A DNA stretch of 64,000 nt from CAYJAD01 sp964370835 (lineage in GTDB: Bacteria; Desulfobacterota; Desulfovibrionia; Desulfovibrionales; Desulfovibrionaceae). The stretch is taken from contig CAYJLO010000001.1 of NCBI GenBank assembly GCA_964370835.1, forward strand, positions 1 through 64,000. The letters are read 5' to 3'. Of the stretch, positions 1-7,514 are shown piece by piece. Made by a program: the position numbers and the translations under genes. Each line of letters begins with the position of its first letter. The first letter of the stretch is position 1. The notes beneath the pieces are model-generated. The model saw nothing but the letters and a program-made list of their open reading frames with translations, made no database searches and was not told the DNA's origin.

Positions 1-123
1 GCCCCTGGGGAGCTTGTGAGCCCTAAAATTATTGATCATATCCTTTTTGCACGCGAAAAAGGATGCTCTTTACAGGGAGCCGCAGACCCTGTTGTGGATT
101 TTCTTCAGGTCATCAAAACGTAA
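1..123 (+). CDS. C-terminal end of a probable arginine decarboxylase (Orn/Lys/Arg decarboxylase family)
   Basis: Only the last 40 codons are in the window; frame 1 is open from base 1 to a TAA at 121-123. The visible tail starts with APGE and ends GAADPVVDFLQVIK. This matches the C-terminal pattern of PLP-dependent fold-III Orn/Lys/Arg decarboxylases, which carry a PGE turn and a closing GAxxQGAxDP segment. The assignment to arginine is by context: agmatine deiminase and N-carbamoylputrescine amidase follow on the same strand, and they need agmatine. It is 38 bp upstream of speE and probably co-transcribed. A lysine or ornithine decarboxylase cannot be excluded from this fragment. Confidence 0.65.
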   Translation, partial: APGELVSPKIIDHILFAREKGCSLQGAADPVVDFLQVIKT

Positions 124-161
124 TGTGACCTACATTACAGCGTAAAGAAGGCAGTATAATT

Positions 162-1019
162 ATGGATATGTGGATTCACACCGCCAATGGGCAAATTAGT
201 ATTCGTGTTACCAAACAGCTTTATTCCATGGAAAGCGAATACCAAAAAATTGAGATTTTTGAGTCCCCCGAATATGGTAGGCTTTTGGTCTTGGACGGTG
301 ATGTGATTTTTTCGCAATCCGATGAATTTATTTACAATGAAATGGTGGTACACGTGCCCATGGCTGTGCACCCCAATGTAAAAAAAGTGCTCATCATCGG
401 AGGGGGCGATGGCGGCGTTGCTGCAGCTTTCACCCAATACCCTGAGATAGAGCAGATTGACGTGGTGGAGCCGGACGATGTTTTGGTGGAAGCGTGTCGC
501 GAATTTTTCCCTGAAATGGGCAAATGCTTTGACGACCCCCATGTGAACCTCATTCACAAAGATGGTTTGCGCTTTTTACGCCGTCGCCAAGCGGAATATG
601 ATATTATTATCAATGATTCCACTGATCCTTTCGGTCATACCGAAGGGCTTTTTACCAAGGAATTTTATGGCAGTTGTTTCCGCGCCTTACGTGATGATGG
701 CATCATGGTCTATCAGCACGGGAGCCCCTTCTTTGATGAAGGTGAAACAGCCTTTCGCGCCATGCACCGTAAGGTATTTCAAAGCTTTCCCATAAGCCGT
801 GTGTATCAAGCGCATATTCCCACTTGCCCTGCAGGCTATTGGATGTTTGGCTTTGCTTCCAAAAAGTACCACCCCATACATAATTTTGATGCCGGTCGCT
901 GGAATAAACGCAAACTGACCACTTGGTATTATACAACAAATTTACATTACGGAGCCTTTATGCTCCCCAAATATGTGGAAGACCTCCTCATAGAAGCTGA
1001 AAAACCCGATAAAAAATAA
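162..1019 (+). CDS. speE: Spermidine synthase family aminopropyltransferase
   Basis: 285-residue cytoplasmic protein of usual SpeE length. The family transfers an aminopropyl group from decarboxylated S-adenosylmethionine to putrescine or a related amine. The N-terminal beta domain is followed by the nucleotide-binding loop GGGDGGVAA (about residues 78-86) and an acidic VVEPDD strand. The active-site segment INDSTDPFG carries the conserved Asp residues that bind and deprotonate the amine. A GAAGG stretch precedes the ATG at 162; a second in-frame ATG lies two codons on. No S-adenosylmethionine decarboxylase gene is in the window, so the donor must come from elsewhere. Since agmatine is made in the same operon, aminopropylagmatine synthase activity is an alternative. 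Confidence 0.88.
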   Translation: MDMWIHTANGQISIRVTKQLYSMESEYQKIEIFESPEYGRLLVLDGDVIFSQSDEFIYNEMVVHVPMAVHPNVKKVLIIGGGDGGVAAAFTQYPEIEQIDVVEPDDVLVEACREFFPEMGKCFDDPHVNLIHKDGLRFLRRRQAEYDIIINDSTDPFGHTEGLFTKEFYGSCFRALRDDGIMVYQHGSPFFDEGETAFRAMHRKVFQSFPISRVYQAHIPTCPAGYWMFGFASKKYHPIHNFDAGRWNKRKLTTWYYTTNLHYGAFMLPKYVEDLLIEAEKPDKK

Positions 1020-1049
1020 TATATCGACCTTTATTTTATGGAGAAAAAA

Positions 1050-2309
1050 ATGGCAAAATTACTCATTATTGGTTGTGGTGGCGTGGCCGGTGTGGCAATT
1101 CACAAATGCTGCCAAAACAGTGAAGTTTTTAGCGATATTTGCATAGCTAGCCGCACTGTATCTAAATGCGACGCTGTAAAAGCTGAGCTGGAAGGCAAAA
1201 CCAGCACACGCATCACCACCGCGCAAATTGATGCCGAAGACGTACCGGCCTTAACTGCGCTCATCAAAGAATATGCTCCCGACGCTGTGCTAAACTTGGC
1301 TCTGCCCTATCAAGACCTCACCATCATGGACGCTTGTCTCAATGCCGGTGTGGACTATATCGATACCGCCAACTATGAGTGCGAAGACACCAATAATCCC
1401 GAATGGCGCGCCATTTACGAAAAACGCTGCAAAGACCTTGGATTCACAGCTCTTTTTGATTACTCTTGGCAGTGGAAGTATCAAGATAAATTCAAAGAAG
1501 CTGGCCTCACCGCCCTGCTCGGTTCCGGCTTTGACCCAGGCGTTACCTCAGTATTTTCCGCCTATGCCTTAAAGCACTATTTTGACGAAATTCACACCAT
1601 TGATATTTTAGACTGCAATGGCGGCGATCACGGCTATCCCTTTGCCACCAACTTCAACCCAGAAATCAATCTGCGCGAAGTGTCTGCCCCAGGATCCTAC
1701 TGGGAAAATGGTAAATGGATTGAAGTTGAGCCCATGAGCATTAAGCGCGAGTACAATTTCCCCGAAGTGGGCATGAAGGACATGTATCTTTTACACCACG
1801 AAGAAATTGAATCCCTTGCCAAAAACATCCCCGGTGTGAAGCGCATTCGTTTCTTCATGACCTTTGGCCCCAGCTACCTCATGCACATGAAGTGCCTTGA
1901 AAACGTGGGTATGCTCTCCACAGACCCCATTGATTTCCAAGGTCAAAAAATTGTGCCCATCCAATTCCTCAAGGCGCTTTTGCCAGATCCAGCTTCCCTT
2001 GGTCCACGCACACACGGTAAAACCAATATCGGTTGCATCTTCACCGGTCTTAAAGACGGTAAAGAAAAGACCATCTACATCTACAATGTATGCGATCACC
2101 AAGAATGCTACAAAGAAGTGGGCAGTCAAGCCATCTCCTACACCACAGGCGTACCTGCCATGATTGGTGCCATGTTGGTGGTGAACGGACAATGGAAAAA
2201 ACCCGGTGCCTTCAACCTTGAAGAACTCGATCCAGACCCCTTCATGGAAGCTCTCAACAAGTGGGGCTTACCTTGGGTTGTGGTGGAAAATCCCGATACT
2301 GTAGAGTAG
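1050..2309 (+). CDS. Carboxynorspermidine/carboxyspermidine synthase-like (saccharopine dehydrogenase family)
   Basis: 419 residues. The family condenses aspartate beta-semialdehyde with a diamine (putrescine or diaminopropane) and reduces the Schiff base with NADPH, giving carboxyspermidine or carboxynorspermidine. The N-terminus has a Rossmann loop, IIGCGGVAG. The middle has the DCNGGDHGYPFATNF segment and the C-terminus a TTGVPAMIGA stretch, as in Lys1-type carboxynorspermidine dehydrogenases. An upstream ATG at 1038 is in frame, but GGAG at 1040-1043 sits six bases before the ATG at 1050, so 1050 is preferred. It lies 30 bp after speE. The decarboxylase for its product, nspC, follows. Substrate preference (putrescine or diaminopropane) cannot be read from sequence. 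Confidence 0.85.
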   Translation: MAKLLIIGCGGVAGVAIHKCCQNSEVFSDICIASRTVSKCDAVKAELEGKTSTRITTAQIDAEDVPALTALIKEYAPDAVLNLALPYQDLTIMDACLNAGVDYIDTANYECEDTNNPEWRAIYEKRCKDLGFTALFDYSWQWKYQDKFKEAGLTALLGSGFDPGVTSVFSAYALKHYFDEIHTIDILDCNGGDHGYPFATNFNPEINLREVSAPGSYWENGKWIEVEPMSIKREYNFPEVGMKDMYLLHHEEIESLAKNIPGVKRIRFFMTFGPSYLMHMKCLENVGMLSTDPIDFQGQKIVPIQFLKALLPDPASLGPRTHGKTNIGCIFTGLKDGKEKTIYIYNVCDHQECYKEVGSQAISYTTGVPAMIGAMLVVNGQWKKPGAFNLEELDPDPFMEALNKWGLPWVVVENPDTVE

Positions 2310-2335
2310 TTATTTTAGCTTAGTTTTATTGTTTT

Positions 2336-2381
2336 CTGGGGAGGGGAACTTTTTTTAGGAAAAAAAAGTTCACCTCCCCAG
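2336..2381. repeat. G-rich intergenic palindrome, copy A
   Basis: Inverted repeat with 21-bp arms (2336-2356 and 2361-2381), one mismatch and a four-base loop. The left arm reads CTGGGGAGGGGAAC followed by seven T. It lies 26 bp after the carboxynorspermidine synthase stop. The hairpin could act as a terminator, but its arms resemble copies B-D at 3724, 5824 and 6143, so it belongs to a repeated element family. A C-rich run with an A tract follows to 2400. Confidence 0.85.
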
Positions 2382-2529
2382 CCCCCTCCCCTCAAAAAAA
2401 CCAGTGGCGGATATACTCTTTCCTTTGAGCATGCATCTTCTCCGCATACCCATTTGACAATCTCTATGTGGAAAGTGATACATATCGAAATTGATGCCAC
2501 CCCATAAAACCTTTTTAAAGCCATATCAT

Positions 2530-3669
2530 ATGAATATACAAAACATTCCCACACCTAGCTATGTGCTTGACGAAAAGAAATTGCAGGAAAATTTAGAAAT
2601 TTTGCAAGGCGTGCAGGAGCGCACCGGCTGTAAAATTTTACTAGCCCAAAAAGCCTTTTCCATGTTTTCTTGCTACAAAACCATCGGTAAATATCTCTCC
2701 GGAACCACAGCTAGCGGATTGTATGAAGCCCGCCTTGGTCATGAGGAGATGGGCGGAGAAACTCATATTTTCTCCCCAGCATATAAAGATGAAGACTTTA
2801 ATCATATTACGCAAATATGTAATCATATTGTCTTTAACTCTTTACGCCAGCTGGAGAAATTTCGTCATCAGTGCGGCACTGCCAGCATAGGTTTGCGTAT
2901 AAATCCGCAATGTTCTACACAAGGTGATCATGCCATTTATGACCCTTGCGCTCCCGGTTCGCGTTTAGGAGTTATACGCGAAAATTTTGACGAATCTTGC
3001 CTCGTTGGAAGCGGCGGGGCTCCTTTGGAAGGTTTGCATTTTCATACCTTATGCGAGCAAAATTCCGACGACTTAGCCACCACCATACAAGCTGTGGAAG
3101 AACAATTTGGGGATATTTTACATAAGGTAAAGTGGCTGAACATGGGTGGTGGGCATCACATTACGCGCCCAGATTATGACATAGCTCTTTTGGAAAGCAT
3201 CATCACGCGCATACAAGAAACCTACGATGTACAAGTCTACCTAGAACCCGGTGAAGCCATTGCTTTGCGCGCCGGCTACTTGGTATGCGAAGTGCTGGAC
3301 ATAGTGGAGAATAGCGGCATAAGCACCCTCATTTTAGACGCTTCCGCCGCATGTCATATGCCCGATGTGCTAGAAATGCCCTACAGACCGCCTTTGCAAG
3401 ACTCCGGCCTTGAAGGGGAAAAAGCCCATACCTATAGATTATCTTCGCACACATGCCTTGCCGGCGATATCATCGGCGACTATAGCTTCGATACTCCTAA
3501 AAATATAGGTGATAAACTTATCTTTGAAGACATGGCCATTTATTCCATGGTGAAAAACAACACTTTCAACGGCATCCCCTTACCACATATCATAAGCATG
3601 AATGCTGAAGGTCAATGCCGCATAGTGAAGTCTTTTGGCTATGAAGACTTTAAACAAAGACTTTCATAA
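2530..3669 (+). CDS. nspC: Carboxynorspermidine decarboxylase
   Basis: 379-residue PLP-dependent decarboxylase of the alanine-racemase fold (group IV). It removes CO2 from carboxynorspermidine or carboxyspermidine, completing triamine synthesis. The N-terminus reads TPSYVLDEKKLQENLEIL, typical of NspC, followed by ILLAQKAFSMFS holding the PLP lysine. Later LNMGGGHH and YLEPGEAI match the phosphate-binding and substrate regions, and DASAACHMPDVLEMPYRP carries the C-terminal active-site segment. The reading frame is open from a TTG at 2491, but family N-termini begin near the ATG at 2530. That ATG has only a weak upstream purine stretch. The gene is flanked by palindromes A and B, so it may be a separate transcript. 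Confidence 0.93.
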   Translation: MNIQNIPTPSYVLDEKKLQENLEILQGVQERTGCKILLAQKAFSMFSCYKTIGKYLSGTTASGLYEARLGHEEMGGETHIFSPAYKDEDFNHITQICNHIVFNSLRQLEKFRHQCGTASIGLRINPQCSTQGDHAIYDPCAPGSRLGVIRENFDESCLVGSGGAPLEGLHFHTLCEQNSDDLATTIQAVEEQFGDILHKVKWLNMGGGHHITRPDYDIALLESIITRIQETYDVQVYLEPGEAIALRAGYLVCEVLDIVENSGISTLILDASAACHMPDVLEMPYRPPLQDSGLEGEKAHTYRLSSHTCLAGDIIGDYSFDTPKNIGDKLIFEDMAIYSMVKNNTFNGIPLPHIISMNAEGQCRIVKSFGYEDFKQRLS

Positions 3670-3723
3670 AAAGCATCTCCCCCCCACCTTATAAAGCGCA
3701 TTTTAAAAGGGGTAAGGGGGAGC

Positions 3724-3783
3724 TTGAGGGGGAAAGGGGAAAACTTTTTGGCGCTAGCAAAAGTTTTCCCCTTTCCCCCTCAA
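3724..3783. repeat. G-rich intergenic palindrome, copy B
   Basis: Perfect inverted repeat: 25-bp arms at 3724-3748 and 3759-3783 with a ten-base loop that contains GCTAGC. The left arm has GAGGGGGAAAGGGGAAAAC then four T. It fills most of the nspC-aguA gap. It is the most regular of four related palindromes, and its arms are far longer than an ordinary terminator needs. The region just before it (3671-3722) is also C-rich then G-rich and may be a decayed further copy. Confidence 0.88.
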
Positions 3784-3813
3784 AAAAATAAACATTAAAC
3801 ATAACACAATACC

Positions 3814-4929
3814 ATGACACAAAAAACTACTCCTAAAAACGACGGCTTTTATATGCCTGCTGAGTTTGCTCCGCACGATGGCTGTCTCATGATTTGGCCT
3901 TGTCGCCTTGGCTCTTGGCCCCATGAAGCAAAGGCCGGACGCCAAGCCTTTGCCGAGGTGGCTCGAGGCATAGCTCGCTCAGAAAAAGTCTATCTGCTGG
4001 CTTGCGAGGCCGGTATGCCCTCTGCTAAAGAAGCTCTTGCCAATGAACATAATATTGAGCTCGTTCCCATGGTGAGCGATGATGCATGGGCCAGAGATGT
4101 GGGACCTACTTTTGTGGTTAACGCAAAAGGGCAAAGACGCGGCGTGGACTGGGCATTTAATGCTTGGGGCGGCGAAGAAGACGGCTTGTACGCAGATTGG
4201 CAGCAAGACGACATGATAGCGGAAAAATTTTGCCAGCACCTTGGTGATCAGTGTTATTCAGCTCGTCCTTTTGTACTAGAAGGCGGCGCCATTCATAGCG
4301 ATGGCGAGGGCACCATATTGGTCACGGAAACATGTTTATTATCCAAGGGGCGCAATCCCAGCTTAAGCCGTGAGCAAATTGAAGAACAGCTTTACACCTA
4401 TTTAGGCGCAGAAAAAATCATTTGGTTGCCCTTTGGTATTTACAATGATGAAACCAATGAACACGTGGACAATATATGTGCTTATGTGCGTCCGGCGGAG
4501 GTGGTACTTGCTTGGATAGACAATAAAAACGACCCACAGTACGCCATGTCCAAAGCTTGCTTGGATGTATTAGAGCAAAGCCATGACGCCAAAGGACGCC
4601 CCTTTATTGTGCACAAACTCCCCATTCCGGCCCAGCCCGTTTGCGTCAATGAACAGGATATCACGGGTTATGTTTTTGCCGAAGGCGAAGATTTTCGTGA
4701 ACTGGGAGAACGCCTTGCAGCCAGCTATGTGAATTTCTACATTGCCAACGGGCATATTCTCTTGCCGCAATTTGGCGATGCGAACGATGCTCTGGCCGTG
4801 GATATCCTAACAAAGCTTTTCCCTGAGCGCGAAGTATTGCCCATAGCTGCCCGCGATATTTTGGTGGGCGGTGGCAATATACACTGCATAACCCAGCAAA
4901 TACCGCAAAAAATAACAGAGGATGTATAG
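3814..4929 (+). CDS. aguA: Agmatine deiminase
   Basis: 371 residues, normal for the family (PF04371, guanidino-group hydrolase fold). It converts agmatine to N-carbamoylputrescine and ammonia in the cytoplasm. Conserved segments visible in order are FAPHDGCLMIWP near the N-terminus, DDAWARDVGP, the ALNAWGG-like FNAWGGEEDG, EGGAIHSDGEG, the CLLSKGRNP stretch, NEHVDNICAYV, and the catalytic cysteine loop GGGNIHCITQQ at the C-terminus. The start at 3814 has no clear Shine-Dalgarno sequence; it lies 30 bp downstream of palindrome B. The stop at 4927-4929 is one base before the aguB start, so the two are translationally coupled. Confidence 0.95.
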   Translation: MTQKTTPKNDGFYMPAEFAPHDGCLMIWPCRLGSWPHEAKAGRQAFAEVARGIARSEKVYLLACEAGMPSAKEALANEHNIELVPMVSDDAWARDVGPTFVVNAKGQRRGVDWAFNAWGGEEDGLYADWQQDDMIAEKFCQHLGDQCYSARPFVLEGGAIHSDGEGTILVTETCLLSKGRNPSLSREQIEEQLYTYLGAEKIIWLPFGIYNDETNEHVDNICAYVRPAEVVLAWIDNKNDPQYAMSKACLDVLEQSHDAKGRPFIVHKLPIPAQPVCVNEQDITGYVFAEGEDFRELGERLAASYVNFYIANGHILLPQFGDANDALAVDILTKLFPEREVLPIAARDILVGGGNIHCITQQIPQKITEDV

Positions 4930-4930
4930 T

Positions 4931-5806
4931 ATGCGTACCGTAACTTTGAGTGCCATTCAAATGCGTTGTGGCCAAGATGTGGAACAAAACATTGCCACGG
5001 CAGAAAACATGGTTCGTGAAGCTGCCTCCAAGGGCGGACAAGTCATCCTCTTACCCGAGCTTTTTGAGCGTCCCTACTTTTGCCAAGAGCGACGCTATGA
5101 GTATTACGACTATGCCCTCCCTGTGGATCAAAACCCTGCCGTAAAACACATGCAAGCATTGGCCAAAGAGCTTCATGTGGTTTTGCCCGTGAGCATTTAT
5201 GAGCGAGATGGCAATAGCCTTTACAACACTGTGGTTATGGTGGATGCAGGCGGCGAACTCTTAGGCATATATCGCAAAACCCACATTCCCGACGACCATT
5301 ACTACCAAGAGAAGTTTTACTTCACCCCCGGTAATACGGGGTTTAAGGTATGGGATACGGCTTTTGGAAAGGTGGGCGTGGGTATTTGCTGGGATCAATG
5401 GTTCCCTGAGACAGCACGTTGCATGGCTCTCATGGGTGCAGAAATGCTTCTCTACCCCACGGCCATTGGCTCTGAACCCATTTTGGAATGCGACTCCATG
5501 CCCCATTGGCAAAGAGTTATGCAAGGACACGCAGCTGCCAACATCATGCCTGTCATGGCTGCCAACCGCATTGGACTAGAACGCGTAGAGCCCTGCGAAG
5601 CCAATGGTGGACAAAAATCTTCGCTCAATTTCTACGGATCTTCTTTTATCAGCGATGCCAGTGGTGAAAAAATCACCGAAGCCCCCAGAGACAGAGAGGA
5701 AATCCTCTATGCCAGCTTTGACTTGGATGAACTGGCACATAATCGCTTGCATTGGGGACTTTTTAGAGACAGACGCCCCCATTGCTATGAAAAAATAACA
5801 AAATAG
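4931..5806 (+). CDS. aguB: N-carbamoylputrescine amidase
   Basis: 291-residue nitrilase-superfamily enzyme that hydrolyses N-carbamoylputrescine to putrescine, CO2 and ammonia. The Glu-Lys-Cys catalytic triad is visible: LLPELFE, the YRKTHIPDD lysine, and GVGICWDQWFPE with the nucleophilic cysteine. The frame also has an ATG at 4922, but GAGG at 4918-4921 abuts it. The same GAGG is nine bases from the ATG at 4931, which gives the family-typical N-terminus MRTVTLSAIQM. It is coupled to aguA. Together with the upstream decarboxylase it completes the arginine-agmatine-putrescine route. Confidence 0.95.
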   Translation: MRTVTLSAIQMRCGQDVEQNIATAENMVREAASKGGQVILLPELFERPYFCQERRYEYYDYALPVDQNPAVKHMQALAKELHVVLPVSIYERDGNSLYNTVVMVDAGGELLGIYRKTHIPDDHYYQEKFYFTPGNTGFKVWDTAFGKVGVGICWDQWFPETARCMALMGAEMLLYPTAIGSEPILECDSMPHWQRVMQGHAAANIMPVMAANRIGLERVEPCEANGGQKSSLNFYGSSFISDASGEKITEAPRDREEILYASFDLDELAHNRLHWGLFRDRRPHCYEKITK

Positions 5807-5823
5807 ATAAAATATACTATTTC

Positions 5824-5874
5824 ATGGGGGAGGGAAAACCTTTTCCAAGCGGAAAAAGTTTTTCCCTCCCCCAT
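5824..5874. repeat. G-rich intergenic palindrome, copy C
   Basis: Inverted repeat with arms 5824-5846 and 5851-5874 and an AAGC loop; one mismatch and one bulged base. The left arm starts ATGGGGGAGGGAAAA. It lies 18 bp after the aguB stop and can serve as its terminator. Compared with the duplicated flank at 6196-6240, about 73 extra bases that include this palindrome lie inside the first copy. This suggests the element was inserted after the duplication. Confidence 0.8.
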
Positions 5875-5930
5875 ACCCCCTCCCTTTCCAAAAGCCTCGA
5901 AAAGGATCAAAGAATTTATAGTCTATATTT

Positions 5931-6120
5931 CTACCAGTCCGAAGGCTTACCTAAAAGCCCGCGCGGAATATCTTCACCAAAAGTATATACCCCTAATCTT
6001 TAGAATTCGCTTACATTTTTGGGCTAAAGTCATAAAAATTGTATATCTTGCCCTTGTTCTGGAACCACAAAGTTTAAGGCGAGCACAATTTTTTATAACA
6101 AAGAAGTGCCATTCGCTCAT
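5931..6120 (-). pseudogene. Decayed duplicate of the 3' end of the downstream AMP-ligase gene
   Basis: The stretch repeats the 3' end of the ligase gene at 6251-7513 with an offset of 320-321 bases. The segment holding GCCCGCGCGGAATATCTTCA occurs at 5957 and again at 6277. The block TTGTATATCTTGCCCTTGTT also occurs in both. On the minus strand the copy decodes an ARL segment, then frameshifts and acquires in-frame stops, while the last codons before the TAG at 5931 remain recognisable. It has no start and cannot make a protein. It is a tandem duplication remnant lying between two palindromes. Confidence 0.85.
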
Positions 6121-6142
6121 AAAATTTTTTGGAAGTGGGGGG

Positions 6143-6190
6143 TTTGGGGGGAGAGAAACTTTTTTTAAAAAGGTTTCTCCCCCCAAAAAA
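6143..6190. repeat. G-rich intergenic palindrome, copy D
   Basis: Imperfect inverted repeat: a left arm with TTTGGGGGGAGAGAAAC and a T run, and a right arm GGTTTCTCCCCCC followed by A's, with a two-base bulge. It marks the junction between the duplicate fragment and the intact ligase gene's flank. On the minus strand the right-hand A run becomes a T run at the wrong end for the pigment operon, so a terminator role is uncertain. Confidence 0.7.
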
Positions 6191-6250
6191 TAAAACAGTA
6201 AATATATATACTATGCTATTTTATGGGTCAGAGAATTTATATTATATTTT

Positions 6251-7513
6251 CTACCAATCTGAGGGTTTACCCAAAGGCCCGCGCGGAATATCTTCACCAA
6301 AGGTATACGCCCCCGGCCTTTGAGCTTCACTTAAGTTTTTACGACTAAAACTTGTAAGAACTTTACGTAAAGCTTGTATATCTTGCCCTTGTTCCGGCAC
6401 TATGAAGGCTTTGAGACGCGCGCCTTCTTCGGGACGCATGATGCGTACATAGCAATCTTTTACGCCCACTTGCTCCAAAAACAGCTTTTGCACATGATCG
6501 GGATACACATTCACCCCTCCCACTTGCACTGCTTTATCAAGACGGCGACTATGGGTAAAGGTACGTTCACTGTGCCATGTGATATGATCTAAGAGTGCGT
6601 ATTCACCTTGTTGCCCACAAGGTAAGGTGCGCACAAGGCTTTCCGTACTGATCCCGTCCTCACCTCTTTGCCAATGGCCCAAAAGACTAAAAGGTTTTCC
6701 GGCCTGAGGCCTACACCCCACGGCACCCATTTCAGAAGCACCGTAAAATTCACGCATTAAGAAACCTTGCCCTTGAAAATGTTCTAGCACATGAGCTGGG
6801 GTGGGAGCTGTGGCCGTAAGGAGGCACAAAGATTCTTTGGGCGCTGTCACATGCTTAAAAGCGTCACTTTCCATGAAACGAGACCATAGCAGCGGTATAC
6901 CCACTACCAAGTCACCCTCTTGCATGGCCGAAGCCACGACAGCCGGCAAAAGCGGCACACTGCGAATGGGCGCTCCCAAGGCCAACGGTAAAAGAAGACC
7001 AAAGGTAAAACCATACATATGGTGTAAAGGCACCGTCACAAGGGCAGATCGTTGCCCGCTAACATATGGGGCTATACTACTGATTTCTTGACGGATATGA
7101 TCTTCTTTATGTAAACAGGCTTTGGGCGTGCCGGTGGAGCCTGAAGTATAAAAAGCTATATGGCGCGGTGTGGAGGCCCATAAAGCGTACAAAGTTTCCA
7201 CTGCTTGCCCCACGATGCTTTGCACTGAAGGCACCGAAAAAGAAAAAGCTTTCCCTGTGGTGTCTTCGGGAAACATGGCGTAAAAAGCATGCGTGATTTC
7301 TTGAACAAGCGCCGTATCACATCCCAACTCTTGCCAGGTACGCTGTGCAAAACGCTCCGGAAGCTCTGCCGCCAATCCTAGAGGCTGACGTTTACCCACC
7401 ATGGCCTGAGTCATGGATTGTAAAATGGCACATAAGGCTCGTTCGTCCAATAAAGGCACCCGAGACAGTGGCCAAGAGGCAATGACATCCGTACAAGAAG
7501 AAAGAAAAGTCAT
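6251..7513 (-). CDS. AMP-dependent acyl/aryl-acid ligase of the polyene cluster (ApeH-like)
   Basis: 420 residues. The ANL-superfamily adenylation domain shows the phosphate loop FYTSGSTGTPKACLHK, a mid-domain EFYGASEMGAVGC, and the C-terminal hinge/lid with RRLDKAVQVGGVNVYP. In APE systems this enzyme activates the aryl starter acid and loads it on an acyl carrier protein. The long frame starts at 7594, but the ATG at 7513 follows a GAGGAGGGG ribosome site and is one base past the preceding stop (7515-7517), so 7513 is chosen. It is the last gene of the minus-strand cluster. Its 3' end has a decayed duplicate just downstream. The exact substrate is not determined by the sequence. Confidence 0.82.
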   Translation of the reverse strand: MTFLSSCTDVIASWPLSRVPLLDERALCAILQSMTQAMVGKRQPLGLAAELPERFAQRTWQELGCDTALVQEITHAFYAMFPEDTTGKAFSFSVPSVQSIVGQAVETLYALWASTPRHIAFYTSGSTGTPKACLHKEDHIRQEISSIAPYVSGQRSALVTVPLHHMYGFTFGLLLPLALGAPIRSVPLLPAVVASAMQEGDLVVGIPLLWSRFMESDAFKHVTAPKESLCLLTATAPTPAHVLEHFQGQGFLMREFYGASEMGAVGCRPQAGKPFSLLGHWQRGEDGISTESLVRTLPCGQQGEYALLDHITWHSERTFTHSRRLDKAVQVGGVNVYPDHVQKLFLEQVGVKDCYVRIMRPEEGARLKAFIVPEQGQDIQALRKVLTSFSRKNLSEAQRPGAYTFGEDIPRGPLGKPSDW

Positions 7514-7514
7514 A

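Noticed and set aside
135..557. Minus-strand 140-residue frame
   Set aside because: Antisense to speE, which has full family motifs.
2491..2529. Upstream TTG start for nspC
   Set aside because: The extra 13 residues do not fit the NspC family N-terminus, which begins near the ATG at 2530.
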